64,000 nucleotides of DNA from a virus. Below, in pieces: positions 49,196 through 56,349 of the stretch (positions are counted from its first letter, which is position 1; the number at the start of each line of letters is the position of its first letter). The stretch spans positions 1-64,000 of IMG/VR virus record IMGVR_UViG_3300042554_000362; one strand, 5' to 3'. The translations under genes and the position numbers were made by a program. The notes beneath the pieces were generated by a model. That model worked only from the letters and a program-made list of their open reading frames with translations, did no database searches and had not been told where the DNA came from.

Positions 49196-50017
49196 TTACT
49201 TGGCAACTGGACTATGCTTAACTACAGGCACGCTACCATCTGTGGTGCTGCCTTCATTGTGCTTGGCACCGGCCTTGGCTGTGTAGCCTTTGGTCTTAGC
49301 ACCAGGAACATTCTCATATTGTCCAGCATGTGGCATATTGCCCTTGCCTTTAGCGTACTGATTGTTTGGCTGTGGTGTTGGCTTGCCATCAGCAGCTTGT
49401 TCTGCACCACCTTTAGCGATGTTAGCCGAACTACCGCCCATGTCGTTCTTACCGGCTACAATGCTTTTGGCATTGGTGCCTGGCTTGTCGCTGGCGCCTG
49501 TACCTACAGTGTGACCTTCAGCATTGGCAGGAGCAGCAACTTTGTCTACATACTCACGTACCATGGCAGGATCCATGCCTTCTTCTTTAGGCATTTCCAT
49601 GTCTGCATGCTCTGGCTCATTCATTTCGTCGCTCATGAGTGCATCGAATTCAGCTTTGAGTTCGTCAAGAGCAGCTTCGAGATCCATTACGCGATCTTCT
49701 AGCTCGCCTTCACCTTCTTCGCCGCCCATGTCACCCATGTCATCGCCTGGCTCGCCCATGTCGTCACCGGGCATCTCAGCATCCATTTCCATGTCGCTGT
49801 CCATCTCGTCATCAGCTTCAACCATGCCTTCTTGGTCAGCTTCGATTTCATCAACTAAGCCATTTACTTCGCCTAGCTCTTCATCAACACCCTCTTCGTC
49901 AATGAGATTCTCATAGATTTCACGTGACTTTTCCACGACGATTTGGTGGAACAGTTCGCGAGCCCGATCATCCTGCTCATTGATAATATATTCAATTAGC
50001 TTTTCATATTGGTTCAT
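49196..50017 (-). CDS. Acidic prohead core protein (gp67/gp68-like position)
   Basis: The 273-residue product starts with a helical domain (MNQYEKLIEYIINEQDDRAR, then ELFHQIVVEKSREIYENLID). This opening is familiar from the gene between portal and protease in aquatic T4-like phages. Residues of about 45-140 are extremely acidic and Met-rich, with repeats such as PGDDMGEPGDDMGDMG. Residues of about 140-273 are Gly-, Asn- and Lys-rich and probably disordered. Acidic and helical content fits an internal prohead core component that is digested by gp21 during maturation. No T4 protein is similar enough to name it firmly. A strong ribosome binding site AGGAG and a late promoter match (TGTAAATA, 50058-50065) precede it. 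Confidence 0.82.
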   Translation of the reverse strand: MNQYEKLIEYIINEQDDRARELFHQIVVEKSREIYENLIDEEGVDEELGEVNGLVDEIEADQEGMVEADDEMDSDMEMDAEMPGDDMGEPGDDMGDMGGEEGEGELEDRVMDLEAALDELKAEFDALMSDEMNEPEHADMEMPKEEGMDPAMVREYVDKVAAPANAEGHTVGTGASDKPGTNAKSIVAGKNDMGGSSANIAKGGAEQAADGKPTPQPNNQYAKGKGNMPHAGQYENVPGAKTKGYTAKAGAKHNEGSTTDGSVPVVKHSPVAK

Positions 50018-50057
50018 TATTAGGGACTCCTATAAAATAATATGATCCGTTATTAGG

Positions 50058-50065
50058 TATTTACA
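50058..50065 (-). promoter_or_regulatory. Late promoter-like box TGTAAATA
   Basis: Seven of eight bases match the late consensus in the gap before the acidic prohead core gene, which also has a strong ribosome binding site. Confidence 0.5.
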
Positions 50066-50083
50066 TAATATTGTAATATTATG
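50064..50083. repeat. AT-rich inverted repeat next to a late promoter box
   Basis: CATAATATT and AATATTATG are a perfect nine-base inverted repeat with a GT centre. It overlaps the edge of the TGTAAATA box that precedes the acidic prohead core gene. Too AT-rich for a stable hairpin; a protein binding site is possible. Confidence 0.5.
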
Positions 50084-50114
50084 TGTTATATGGCGGTTTT
50101 TTGAAGGATTTTGA

Positions 50115-50345
50115 TTATAAACCAGGTACTTCGCCGGCTGCTGCCGCAGGTTTATACTGTTTTGATATCTCTTGAACCTTTTTCTGGTTCTCGTATTTCT
50201 TCACGTCATTCATTTGTCTGAGACGCTTGATCTGTGCCAACGTAAGACGGCTCTTACGTAACTCGCCCATCTTTTTCACAGAGTTATCCTGCTTTTCATC
50301 ACGATAACCCGGTAATTCTGCTTCAAATAAGTCAACGATAAACAT
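50115..50345 (-). CDS. Small basic protein behind the portal gene (gp67 positional equivalent)
   Basis: The 76-residue product reads MFIVDLFEAELPGYRDEKQD, then the basic helical block ELRKSRLTLAQIKRLRQMND, then KKYENQKKVQEISKQYKP and a short Ala/Pro/Gly tail. Small proteins with a KSRLTL.QI..LR.MND block are usual at this place in aquatic T4-like phages. In T4 the corresponding place holds prohead core protein gp67. There is no membrane segment. No Shine-Dalgarno sequence is present: GGTAAATAACTAAT stands directly before the ATG, the same arrangement as in several fibre genes. A role in the head core is inferred from position and charge only. Confidence 0.75.
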   Translation of the reverse strand: MFIVDLFEAELPGYRDEKQDNSVKKMGELRKSRLTLAQIKRLRQMNDVKKYENQKKVQEISKQYKPAAAAGEVPGL

Positions 50346-50372
50346 ATTAGTTATTTACCAAACTGATCTTAT

Positions 50373-52112
50373 TTAGGCCGCTGGTGCCGCTACTGGAGCT
50401 GCTGCTGCTCCGCCTAATGGACTAGCTGCTCCTGTGGCTGCTGCGCCGGCTTCTGCTCCAGGTAGGCCTTCGGCACCCGGTAGGCCTTCTGCGCCAGGTA
50501 CAGCGTCAGTGGCTTCTATGTCACCAGCAATGGCGCCTGGAGTAATACCTACACTGCGTAGTCCAACGTCGGCTGCGCCTTGTTCACCAGTTTCACCTTG
50601 CTCTTCTAACCAGAGCTTTTCATTTTCCTGCATTTCTTGTTCGTCAAGTCCTAGATAACGCTTCATTAGAAAACGTTTACTAAAATAAGGAAATGCTTCT
50701 AAGCTGGTATAAGTTTGAATACGGCTAGCATCGATTTCTACCTGACGATACTGTGCAAAGTTCTGTGGCTCATTGAGTTTGAGTTCAAACAGTTGTCCGT
50801 CAATGTTGATACCACGCCAGCGCATGAACATCTTAAACTCTTGATCTAGATGACTGGATATCATGTTTTGTAGTCTTACACAATATCTATTAAAACGCCA
50901 TTCTTGAATCAAGGCTGTGCCTACACGCCCGTCGGTATAGCTTTGACTGCCGTCATCTAGTCCAGTGGGCAAGTAGCTGCTAGGAATACGTAGACCGCGG
51001 AATAACTTGTTGGTGAAAAAGCGTAGGTCTGTGATTTCACCTAGGTTTTGTCCACCTGCCAGTGTTTCTACACTGCTACCACGACCATCTGCGGTTTGTG
51101 GGAAAAAGTAATCTTCATTGGTGCTTAATGGATTATAAGTAGCATCCATCATGTTGTAGCCGCCACCGGTCTGCGTGGGAATTCTACGCTGTGCGATTTC
51201 GTTCTTGATGCGTTCCACAAAAGCCATGGCCATGTGGTTAGGCATATTACCTACGTCAATTTTAAATATTCTACGCTCTGGTGCTCGTTGCACACGATAG
51301 ATAATGATAGCATCTTCTAAGAGTTCCTTTTGCTTGAATACTTTGAAAATGTTTTCTAGCACACTGTTACCAAAGGGCCAAAATATGTCTAGGCCTTCGG
51401 TTAAGCTCAGGTGCACCACATGTTCAGCAGCAATAGCAACTTCATTTTGTGCATGAGTAAATCTTGAACCACCTTGAAATGGCGCATTAGGCATGATATA
51501 AGTGCCTTGTGGTCCGCCAACCTGTGGATGGTTAATATAAGTATCCGAAGTGCTGACAGCGGTCACTGTGAGATTTTGTAAGTTAGGAGCAACTTCCTTA
51601 AGCACATACTGCTCAGGCTCTTTGCCTTCTGCTTCATTTACAATAATCTTAACTACCTTGCTCATTTCAACCCAGTAGAGTTTAAATGTTTCTGGGTCAC
51701 GTACAAATACTTGATCACCGTATTTTAAGGTATTACGCACCACTTTGAATATGCGTCTATTGAATTCGTTAAGAGTTACCCACTGTTGCAGCTGAGTTTT
51801 GATGATTTCTACTTCGGTATCTGTAGGATCATCTTTGTAATAGATGTTAAAAGGCATGCCAGTGGTTTGATCAGGCTGACTGCTGAATTCAGCTAATATA
51901 TCCAATGCAGCGTTTACTTCTGAGTCCATGTCCATTTGTTCGTATTGGTTATAGCGTTCAATACGATTAGGATGTCCTGTGTAAATTTCAGGTAAATTGC
52001 TTTGATAATTTCTGTAGGCAGGAGTACCAGGAGCAGGGCTACCGGGCAAGCCATTGCCCATTGGGCTCATTAACTGAGCATTAGGTGCCTTAAAATATTT
52101 GCGCCAAGTCAT
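50373..52112 (-). CDS. 20: Portal vertex protein, T4 gp20 family
   Basis: The 579-residue product carries the highly conserved gp20 blocks: RVQRAPERRIFKIDVGNMPN, HMAMAFVERIKNEIAQRR, TGGGYNMMDATYNPLS, NEDYFFPQTADGRGSSVETL and RFFTNKLFRGLRIPSSYLP. It forms the twelve-subunit ring through which DNA enters and leaves the head and to which the tail attaches. The last 90 residues are low-complexity, with a tandem GAEGLPGAEGLPGAEAG and Ala/Gly/Pro runs, and are probably disordered. TATAAATA, a perfect late promoter, lies 24 bases upstream of the ATG, with AAGAGAA as a weak ribosome binding site in the expected short leader. Confidence 0.96.
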   Translation of the reverse strand: MTWRKYFKAPNAQLMSPMGNGLPGSPAPGTPAYRNYQSNLPEIYTGHPNRIERYNQYEQMDMDSEVNAALDILAEFSSQPDQTTGMPFNIYYKDDPTDTEVEIIKTQLQQWVTLNEFNRRIFKVVRNTLKYGDQVFVRDPETFKLYWVEMSKVVKIIVNEAEGKEPEQYVLKEVAPNLQNLTVTAVSTSDTYINHPQVGGPQGTYIMPNAPFQGGSRFTHAQNEVAIAAEHVVHLSLTEGLDIFWPFGNSVLENIFKVFKQKELLEDAIIIYRVQRAPERRIFKIDVGNMPNHMAMAFVERIKNEIAQRRIPTQTGGGYNMMDATYNPLSTNEDYFFPQTADGRGSSVETLAGGQNLGEITDLRFFTNKLFRGLRIPSSYLPTGLDDGSQSYTDGRVGTALIQEWRFNRYCVRLQNMISSHLDQEFKMFMRWRGINIDGQLFELKLNEPQNFAQYRQVEIDASRIQTYTSLEAFPYFSKRFLMKRYLGLDEQEMQENEKLWLEEQGETGEQGAADVGLRSVGITPGAIAGDIEATDAVPGAEGLPGAEGLPGAEAGAAATGAASPLGGAAAAPVAAPAA

Positions 52113-52135
52113 GTATGGATTCTCTTAGGATTAAG

Positions 52136-52143
52136 TATTTATA
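52136..52143 (-). promoter_or_regulatory. Late promoter TATAAATA upstream of gp20
   Basis: Perfect match to the T4 late promoter, followed by CTTAA, 24 bases before the portal gene start. It likely starts the head-gene transcript. Confidence 0.75.
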
Positions 52144-52145
52144 GA

Positions 52146-54230
52146 TTAATAACTGTTATTCAAAAGTTGTTGCTGAATACTGCGTATATCAGCCATGGCA
52201 GCAGTGGTTTCGTCAGATTTTGCAACCAGTTGTCTAAGCTGTTCTAGTTGTTCACGCATGACATTAACTAGCTCACCCGAAATAGGTCCTGCTGCTGACA
52301 ACTGATTATTAGGCACAATATTACCTGGGCTATTAGGCTGAAAAAGTTCCGGACCACGCTCGCCTACTAGGTAAGTGGTTGCAGGATTTACTGGTCCACC
52401 TGATGCTCTGCCCGGTGCCAACCAGTTACCAATGGCTCCACCTGCGGCGGCCCCAGCAGCGCCGCCTAGTGCAGCAAGTAAAGGGGACACAATAGGAGCG
52501 AAAGGTCCTGTAAAGAGTCCGGCTATTGCACCGATTAAAGTACCAACCAAAGCACCTATTAGGCTGCCGATTGCCATGTATAGATACTTTTCAATATTTC
52601 TAGGAATGTCTGCCAAAATGTTTAAAAATTTTTCCATCCCTGATGCCATACTCGCTAGAACTCCACTGAATTTAGGTAAAGCCTCATCCGTCAAGAATTT
52701 TTCAAGAGTCAACCTCATATTTTGCATACTAATACTTAAATTATTCATGTTGGTAGTTAATGCATCATTGGTGTTTTTTTGATCTTGGGCGGCTTTTTGT
52801 GCATTACGTGCTGCTTCTTCTGTAAACTTGTCTGATTCGAGTAGCTTTTGATTGGCTAATCGTACTGTGTCCCCCAACACTCCGCTTGCGCCTGCTATTC
52901 CTGCCTGCCCTAAGGCTTCTAGTCCACTGAGATTTTCTCTAAATCGATCGTTGGCTCTTCCTTGTAAAACTTGATAATCTTGTACATTAGTATTACCAGA
53001 GCGCAAGAGGTCAACAAATCCTTCAATGCCTTGCCGTACACCTTGATTGTTAGACATTAAAATATTCATAGTGGTATCAGTAACTGTGCCCAATGTAAAC
53101 ATTTGATTTATAGCTTTTTGTTCTGCTTGGCTTCGCGTAGCTATAGCAGCCTCATAGGCTGCTGTAATGCCTGGAGCACGTTTTTCTAATTCCTGTAGTC
53201 TAATTCGAACTGCAATTTGAGAACTAGCAGCCTTGGCCTCCTCCATTTTCTTGCGTGCATCTTCTCCAGTAATAGCTGCAATAGTACGTAAATTTACTGC
53301 GTAGTCAGACACTGCCCGAGCTACAGCATTAGGGTCTTGCATATAAGAACTGTTAGCTCTACGCATGGTTGATAACACATCTGCGGTAAGTGCTGCTTGC
53401 TCTTCAAAGCTGAAACCTAAATTCATTAACTGCGTTTGAATCCCGCTGGTTCGAATCACTCTACCTACATTACCGATGGCCCTTGCTGCGTCACCTACAC
53501 TTAATCCAGATTCCGCTAAAACCTGTCTGTTAGCACTGATTACTGCACCGAACTGTTGTACGGTCAACCCTGCTGCATTAGCACTATTACGCAGTCCAGT
53601 CATACCATCGGCAAATAAAGCCCCGGCGCTGCTAGATTTAGCAAATGCTTCTTGTGTTTTCTTTAATTCGGTTAGTAAAACGCCTACCCCAAATTGGGCT
53701 AGATCACCAAATGCACCGGCTAATACGCCAGCTACACCAGGAAGTTGTCGGCCTATGTTTGTTAATGCGCCGATCCCTCCTTGTAATACACCACCAATAG
53801 CATCAACATCATTGGTACCGTTTTGCAAAGCAGTAACAAAATTTTTGCCTAATTCGTAGCTAGATTTTACTGCGGTATTGGTAAAATTAACCAGTGCAGC
53901 ATTGGTATTAGCGTGTATTACTTGTCTTTGAAGTTCTCGTCGTTTTTCGTTAAGTTGCTTTCGTTCTTCGAAAGTACCAGAATCTTTATATTTGTGATAT
54001 AACTTGTTAACTTCTTGATTTAGTGTGGAATATTCACGATTTTGGCCTTGTAACAGATCATTGGTCACAGACCACATGCTGTTGGTTTGCTTTATGGTTT
54101 TGCTGATAGCGCCAAAGTTTTTAACAACATCAGCAATACTATTACCCTCGATTCGTTGCCCTGCACCTGACCCGCTTTTAAGTAAACGTTCAAATGTTTC
54201 AGCAAACTTTTCGTAATCAAAATCAGCCAC
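52146..54230 (-). CDS. Tail tape measure-like protein
   Basis: The product has about 694 residues if translation starts at GTG 54230 (GGAT at a suitable distance); the open frame reaches TTG 54242, which lacks a ribosome binding site. Long helical regions with few prolines follow the N-terminus. A hydrophobic, glycine-rich segment of about 60 residues lies near residue 560 (SLIGALVGTLIGAIAGLFTG and further small residues). Near the C-terminus is ATTYLVGERGPELFQPNSPG, a hallmark of phage tape measure proteins. These determine tail length and later enter the cell envelope. It is short for a T4-like tape measure (gp29 has 590 residues), so the length is compatible. It runs opposite to the gp26/gp51-like genes, with late promoter matches in both directions between them. 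Confidence 0.78.
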   Translation of the reverse strand: MADFDYEKFAETFERLLKSGSGAGQRIEGNSIADVVKNFGAISKTIKQTNSMWSVTNDLLQGQNREYSTLNQEVNKLYHKYKDSGTFEERKQLNEKRRELQRQVIHANTNAALVNFTNTAVKSSYELGKNFVTALQNGTNDVDAIGGVLQGGIGALTNIGRQLPGVAGVLAGAFGDLAQFGVGVLLTELKKTQEAFAKSSSAGALFADGMTGLRNSANAAGLTVQQFGAVISANRQVLAESGLSVGDAARAIGNVGRVIRTSGIQTQLMNLGFSFEEQAALTADVLSTMRRANSSYMQDPNAVARAVSDYAVNLRTIAAITGEDARKKMEEAKAASSQIAVRIRLQELEKRAPGITAAYEAAIATRSQAEQKAINQMFTLGTVTDTTMNILMSNNQGVRQGIEGFVDLLRSGNTNVQDYQVLQGRANDRFRENLSGLEALGQAGIAGASGVLGDTVRLANQKLLESDKFTEEAARNAQKAAQDQKNTNDALTTNMNNLSISMQNMRLTLEKFLTDEALPKFSGVLASMASGMEKFLNILADIPRNIEKYLYMAIGSLIGALVGTLIGAIAGLFTGPFAPIVSPLLAALGGAAGAAAGGAIGNWLAPGRASGGPVNPATTYLVGERGPELFQPNSPGNIVPNNQLSAAGPISGELVNVMREQLEQLRQLVAKSDETTAAMADIRSIQQQLLNNSY

Positions 54231-54240
54231 TATTTTATCC

Positions 54241-54248
54241 AATAAATA
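54241..54248 (+). promoter_or_regulatory. Late promoter-like box AATAAATA for the gp26-like gene
   Basis: Seven of eight bases match. It lies 33 bases before ATG 54281 and is part of a divergent pair with the box at 54263-54270. Confidence 0.55.
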
Positions 54249-54262
54249 TAGTTATATCAATA

Positions 54263-54270
54263 TATTTATG
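54263..54270 (-). promoter_or_regulatory. Late promoter-like box CATAAATA for the tape measure-like gene
   Basis: Seven of eight bases match. It faces left toward the tape measure-like gene and lies within the leader of the oppositely directed gp26-like gene. Confidence 0.55.
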
Positions 54271-54280
54271 GGATCAATTT

Positions 54281-55129
54281 ATGCAAACATCAGCCCGTAA
54301 CCCACTCAGTGGTTACTTCAGACAACCTGCTATATTTCTAACATTGCCCAGTAAAGGGCGTTGGTGGGAGCCAGATTCTCTAGAACTGTCAGAAAATGGT
54401 GATATCGCTGTATACCCAATGAGTGCTAAAGATGAAATTACCATACGCACCCCTGATGCATTACTTAACGGACAAGGTGTGGTTAACGTAATACAAAGCT
54501 GCTGCCCAAACATAAAGAATGCCTGGAAAATGCCTAGTGTCGATATTGATGCTGTTTTAATTTCTATTAGAATCGCCACCTACGGCAGTAACATGTCTTT
54601 CGACAGTACCTGTCCACATTGCAAAGCAGCCAACACCCATGAAATTGATTTGGGTGCGCCATTAACCAGTATCAAATGCCCAAATTTTGATCAAACCGTA
54701 AAATACAGAGATTTGGTAATCAAACTTAGACCGCAACATTATTTTGAAGCTAATAGAATAAACATGATTGGCTATGAAGAACAGAAGATACTAGCCACCT
54801 TAAGCAATGAATCTCTAGATGATGAAACTAGAATAGCACAAGTTACTATTATTATGCAAAAGATCGTAGAGATAGGTATAGAGGGTTGCGTAAACAGTAC
54901 CGAATACATACAGCTTCCTAACGGGGATAGAATCATAAACAAGGACCATCTCAATGAATTTTATCATAACGCCGAAAAGACTGTGGTAGCGTCAGTTCAA
55001 GAGGCGGTGGGTGCTATAGCAGCTGAATCTAAAATCCCAGAAATACAACTATCTTGCGATGAATGTTCGTCAACCTATTCAGCAGAACTTACTTTTGATT
55101 ATTCAAATTTTTTCGCAAAAGGCTCTTAA
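54281..55129 (+). CDS. 26: Baseplate hub protein or tape-measure chaperone, T4 gp26-like
   Basis: The start is taken at ATG 54281 (MQTSARNPLSGYFRQPAIFL), because the longer open frame to 54194 runs back through the promoter region and into the opposing gene. The 282-residue product has the block MSAKDEITIRTPDALLNGQG and NVIQSCCPNIKNAWKMPSVD, well known from gp26-like proteins of aquatic T4-like phages (T4_baseplate family as I recall). Two CxxC pairs (Cys111/114 and Cys259/262) could bind zinc. In T4, gp26 is needed to make the central baseplate hub. The 3' end contains A AAT TTT TTC, two overlapping -1 slippery heptamers at 55105-55114. An open frame in the -1 register continues to 55344, so a longer fusion of 354 residues may also be made. 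GGGA before ATG is a weak ribosome binding site. Confidence 0.85.
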   Translation: MQTSARNPLSGYFRQPAIFLTLPSKGRWWEPDSLELSENGDIAVYPMSAKDEITIRTPDALLNGQGVVNVIQSCCPNIKNAWKMPSVDIDAVLISIRIATYGSNMSFDSTCPHCKAANTHEIDLGAPLTSIKCPNFDQTVKYRDLVIKLRPQHYFEANRINMIGYEEQKILATLSNESLDDETRIAQVTIIMQKIVEIGIEGCVNSTEYIQLPNGDRIINKDHLNEFYHNAEKTVVASVQEAVGAIAAESKIPEIQLSCDECSSTYSAELTFDYSNFFAKGS

Positions 55130-55344
55130 CCTTAGATGACGCAGCGATCGTTAATCTAATAGATGCCTACGATCGTGAGGTTAAAGCCTTAAAAAATGAA
55201 TTACTGCGGATGTGCTGGTTTATGCGTGGTAGTATTAGCTATTCTGAAGCTGTAATGTTGAGTCCCAGCGATCGTGCTATTATTGCTGATATTATCAAAG
55301 AGAATTTAGAAACTGCCAAAGAGTCTAAAATGCCTTTCTGGTAA
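55099..55344 (+). CDS. 51: gp51-like segment in the -1 frame, probably made by frameshift from the gp26-like gene
   Basis: After the stop TGA at 55096 this frame is open to TAA 55342-55344. From the slippery site onward it encodes 76 residues: RKRLLTLDDAAIVNLIDAY, REVKALKNELLRMCWFMRG, ISYSEAVMLSPSDRAIIADI and a tail ending SKMPFW. The pattern of acidic helix, MCW.MRG and DR.II...I..N.E..K resembles the short gp51-like proteins next to gp26 in aquatic T4-like phages (recalled, not searched). In T4, gp51 is a catalyst of hub assembly. No ATG, GTG or TTG precedes the conserved part; the first ATG would remove half of it. Expression by -1 frameshifting from the gp26-like gene is therefore the simplest reading. 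An assembly error in the six-T run is the main alternative. Confidence 0.6.
   Translation, partial: LFKFFRKRLLTLDDAAIVNLIDAYDREVKALKNELLRMCWFMRGSISYSEAVMLSPSDRAIIADIIKENLETAKESKMPFW
55105..55114 (+). other. Probable -1 ribosomal frameshift site
   Basis: The sequence AAATTTTTTC holds two overlapping heptamers of the X XXY YYZ type in the correct phase: A AAT TTT (55105-55111) and T TTT TTC (55108-55114). The zero frame ends 13 bases later; the -1 frame continues for 76 codons. No clear downstream stem or upstream Shine-Dalgarno stimulator was found by eye. Confidence 0.65.
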
Positions 55345-55347
55345 TCA

Positions 55348-55406
55348 AGATTTGCTTTCGCAAATCTATTTCTTTCGCTTGCGCTCAGAAATCTTTTTCT
55401 TCTTTA
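55348..55406 (+). terminator. Probable terminator behind the gp26/gp51-like genes
   Basis: AGATTTGC and GCAAATCT (55348-55355 and 55360-55367) pair around TTTC. A second stem ATTTCT/AGAAAT (55368-55373 and 55387-55392) follows, with CTTTTTCTTCTTT after it. The T tract is interrupted, so strength is uncertain. Confidence 0.6.
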
Positions 55407-55420
55407 AGATACTTTTAAAA

Positions 55421-55757
55421 GGGCATTCATCCAGATAATTCAGTCATAATTCGCCCGTTGCCGGGCGAAAAATAGACGACGCCTTCATCCGAGTGCATCA
55501 GCCACTGATCTGGTAGAGTTGTTTTGCAACAGGAGGCGGTTGACCTGTACCCCCATGCTCTAGCCTTCGCGCATGTCAACGGAACCCTAGTCGCACTAAT
55601 CAGCAGCACGATTGGAGCCTACGGTTGTATCTTTTTCACAGAGCCGTAACCATTTGAGACCTAAAGTTAGTTCTATCCTCGCAATGCCCAAGATCCGACG
55701 GTAAATGAATACAGCCTCAATGGGAGTCGAGCAGCCCCGACCAAACGCTATTGCATG
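55421..55757. ncRNA. Candidate structured non-coding RNA, strand uncertain
   Basis: This stretch of about 340 bases has no convincing gene and looks richer in G and C than its surroundings. It contains several inverted repeats. TTCGCCCG/CGGGCGAA (55450-55457 and 55462-55469) would have the stable GCAA tetraloop if the minus strand is transcribed. CATGC/GCATG with GTTGA/TCAAC outside it lies at 55539-55580. TACGG/CCGTA is at 55620-55648, GTCG/CGAC at 55726-55741, and CCAGAT/ATCTGG at 55431-55436 and 55508-55513. No tmRNA, RNase P, 5S rRNA, tRNA or intron signature was recognised. It lies between two converging transcripts. Confidence 0.45.
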
Positions 55758-56267
55758 TTAACGGCACAAGGCCGCGATTGATTGTTGGTTAAGTTTAAGG
55801 AATTGTTCTAGATCGAATATTTGCCAGACTTGGTGTCGTTGAGATCTATATGTGAATGAGCTAAGGGTTTGGTCCCAAGATTGATTATATGGTACTGCTA
55901 CGTATGTGCCTTTGCGATTGAACTTCATGAACAGAATGTTAAAATCACCCTTGTCAGCTACCTCTAACATCTGTTCAATCCATCCGTCTAACTGTTTACA
56001 TGAGCCTGTGAATAATTGATGAAATGGAAAATCTGCGTAACTTTTTGCTTCAGCGTTCATACGACCAAAACTGGGTCCTGGTACTATGTCGCCTTTGCTG
56101 TGCCTAATTTGAGCTTCTGATAATGTGTCTTTTCTTGCAGTATTCTTGCCACCTATGTAAGCACCAGAGTTGGTAACTCGAATGAAACTTTCGCCAAATG
56201 TATCTGACAACAACTTGGCTATGTCACGTTCGAAGCTGCTTCCTTTGTTCTTACTTTTTGATGGCAT
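55758..56267 (-). CDS. PD-(D/E)XK family nuclease, possible Holliday-junction resolvase
   Basis: The 169-residue product has KGSSFERDIAKLL with Glu13 in the first helix, then SKGDIVPG with Asp60 and MNAEAKSYADF with Glu73 and Lys75. This E...D...ExK order is the active site of the restriction-endonuclease-like fold and is arranged as in Hjc-type resolvases. The later part (DFNILFMKFNRKGTYVAVP) gives the expected beta strand and helix. T4 uses the unrelated gp49 to resolve DNA junctions before packaging, so this may be a functional substitute; a different DNA-repair role is possible. It follows gp46 after 82 AT-rich bases. It starts with TAAACTAAATG and no Shine-Dalgarno sequence. Confidence 0.75.
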   Translation of the reverse strand: MPSKSKNKGSSFERDIAKLLSDTFGESFIRVTNSGAYIGGKNTARKDTLSEAQIRHSKGDIVPGPSFGRMNAEAKSYADFPFHQLFTGSCKQLDGWIEQMLEVADKGDFNILFMKFNRKGTYVAVPYNQSWDQTLSSFTYRSQRHQVWQIFDLEQFLKLNQQSIAALCR

Positions 56268-56349
56268 TTAGTTTATTACTTATACTTTTGTTGAGTTTTG
56301 AGGTGGTTTTACTTTATTTTATTAACGTTTATTGTTTAATGTTTCGTCC

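Noticed and set aside
54194-54280. Longer N-terminus for the gp26-like protein (start at 54194)
   Set aside because: It would run through the divergent promoter region and overlap the opposing gene; MQTSARNPLSGYFRQP is the natural family start.
55427-55609. 60-residue minus-strand open frame in the gap after the gp51-like segment
   Set aside because: No ribosome binding site, no recognised family, and it covers the strongest hairpin; the region looks structured rather than coding.
55421-55757. tmRNA, RNase P RNA, tRNA or group I/II intron in the gene-free stretch
   Set aside because: No tRNA-like ends, no tag frame ending in LAA, no conserved RNase P or intron core sequences were found by eye.
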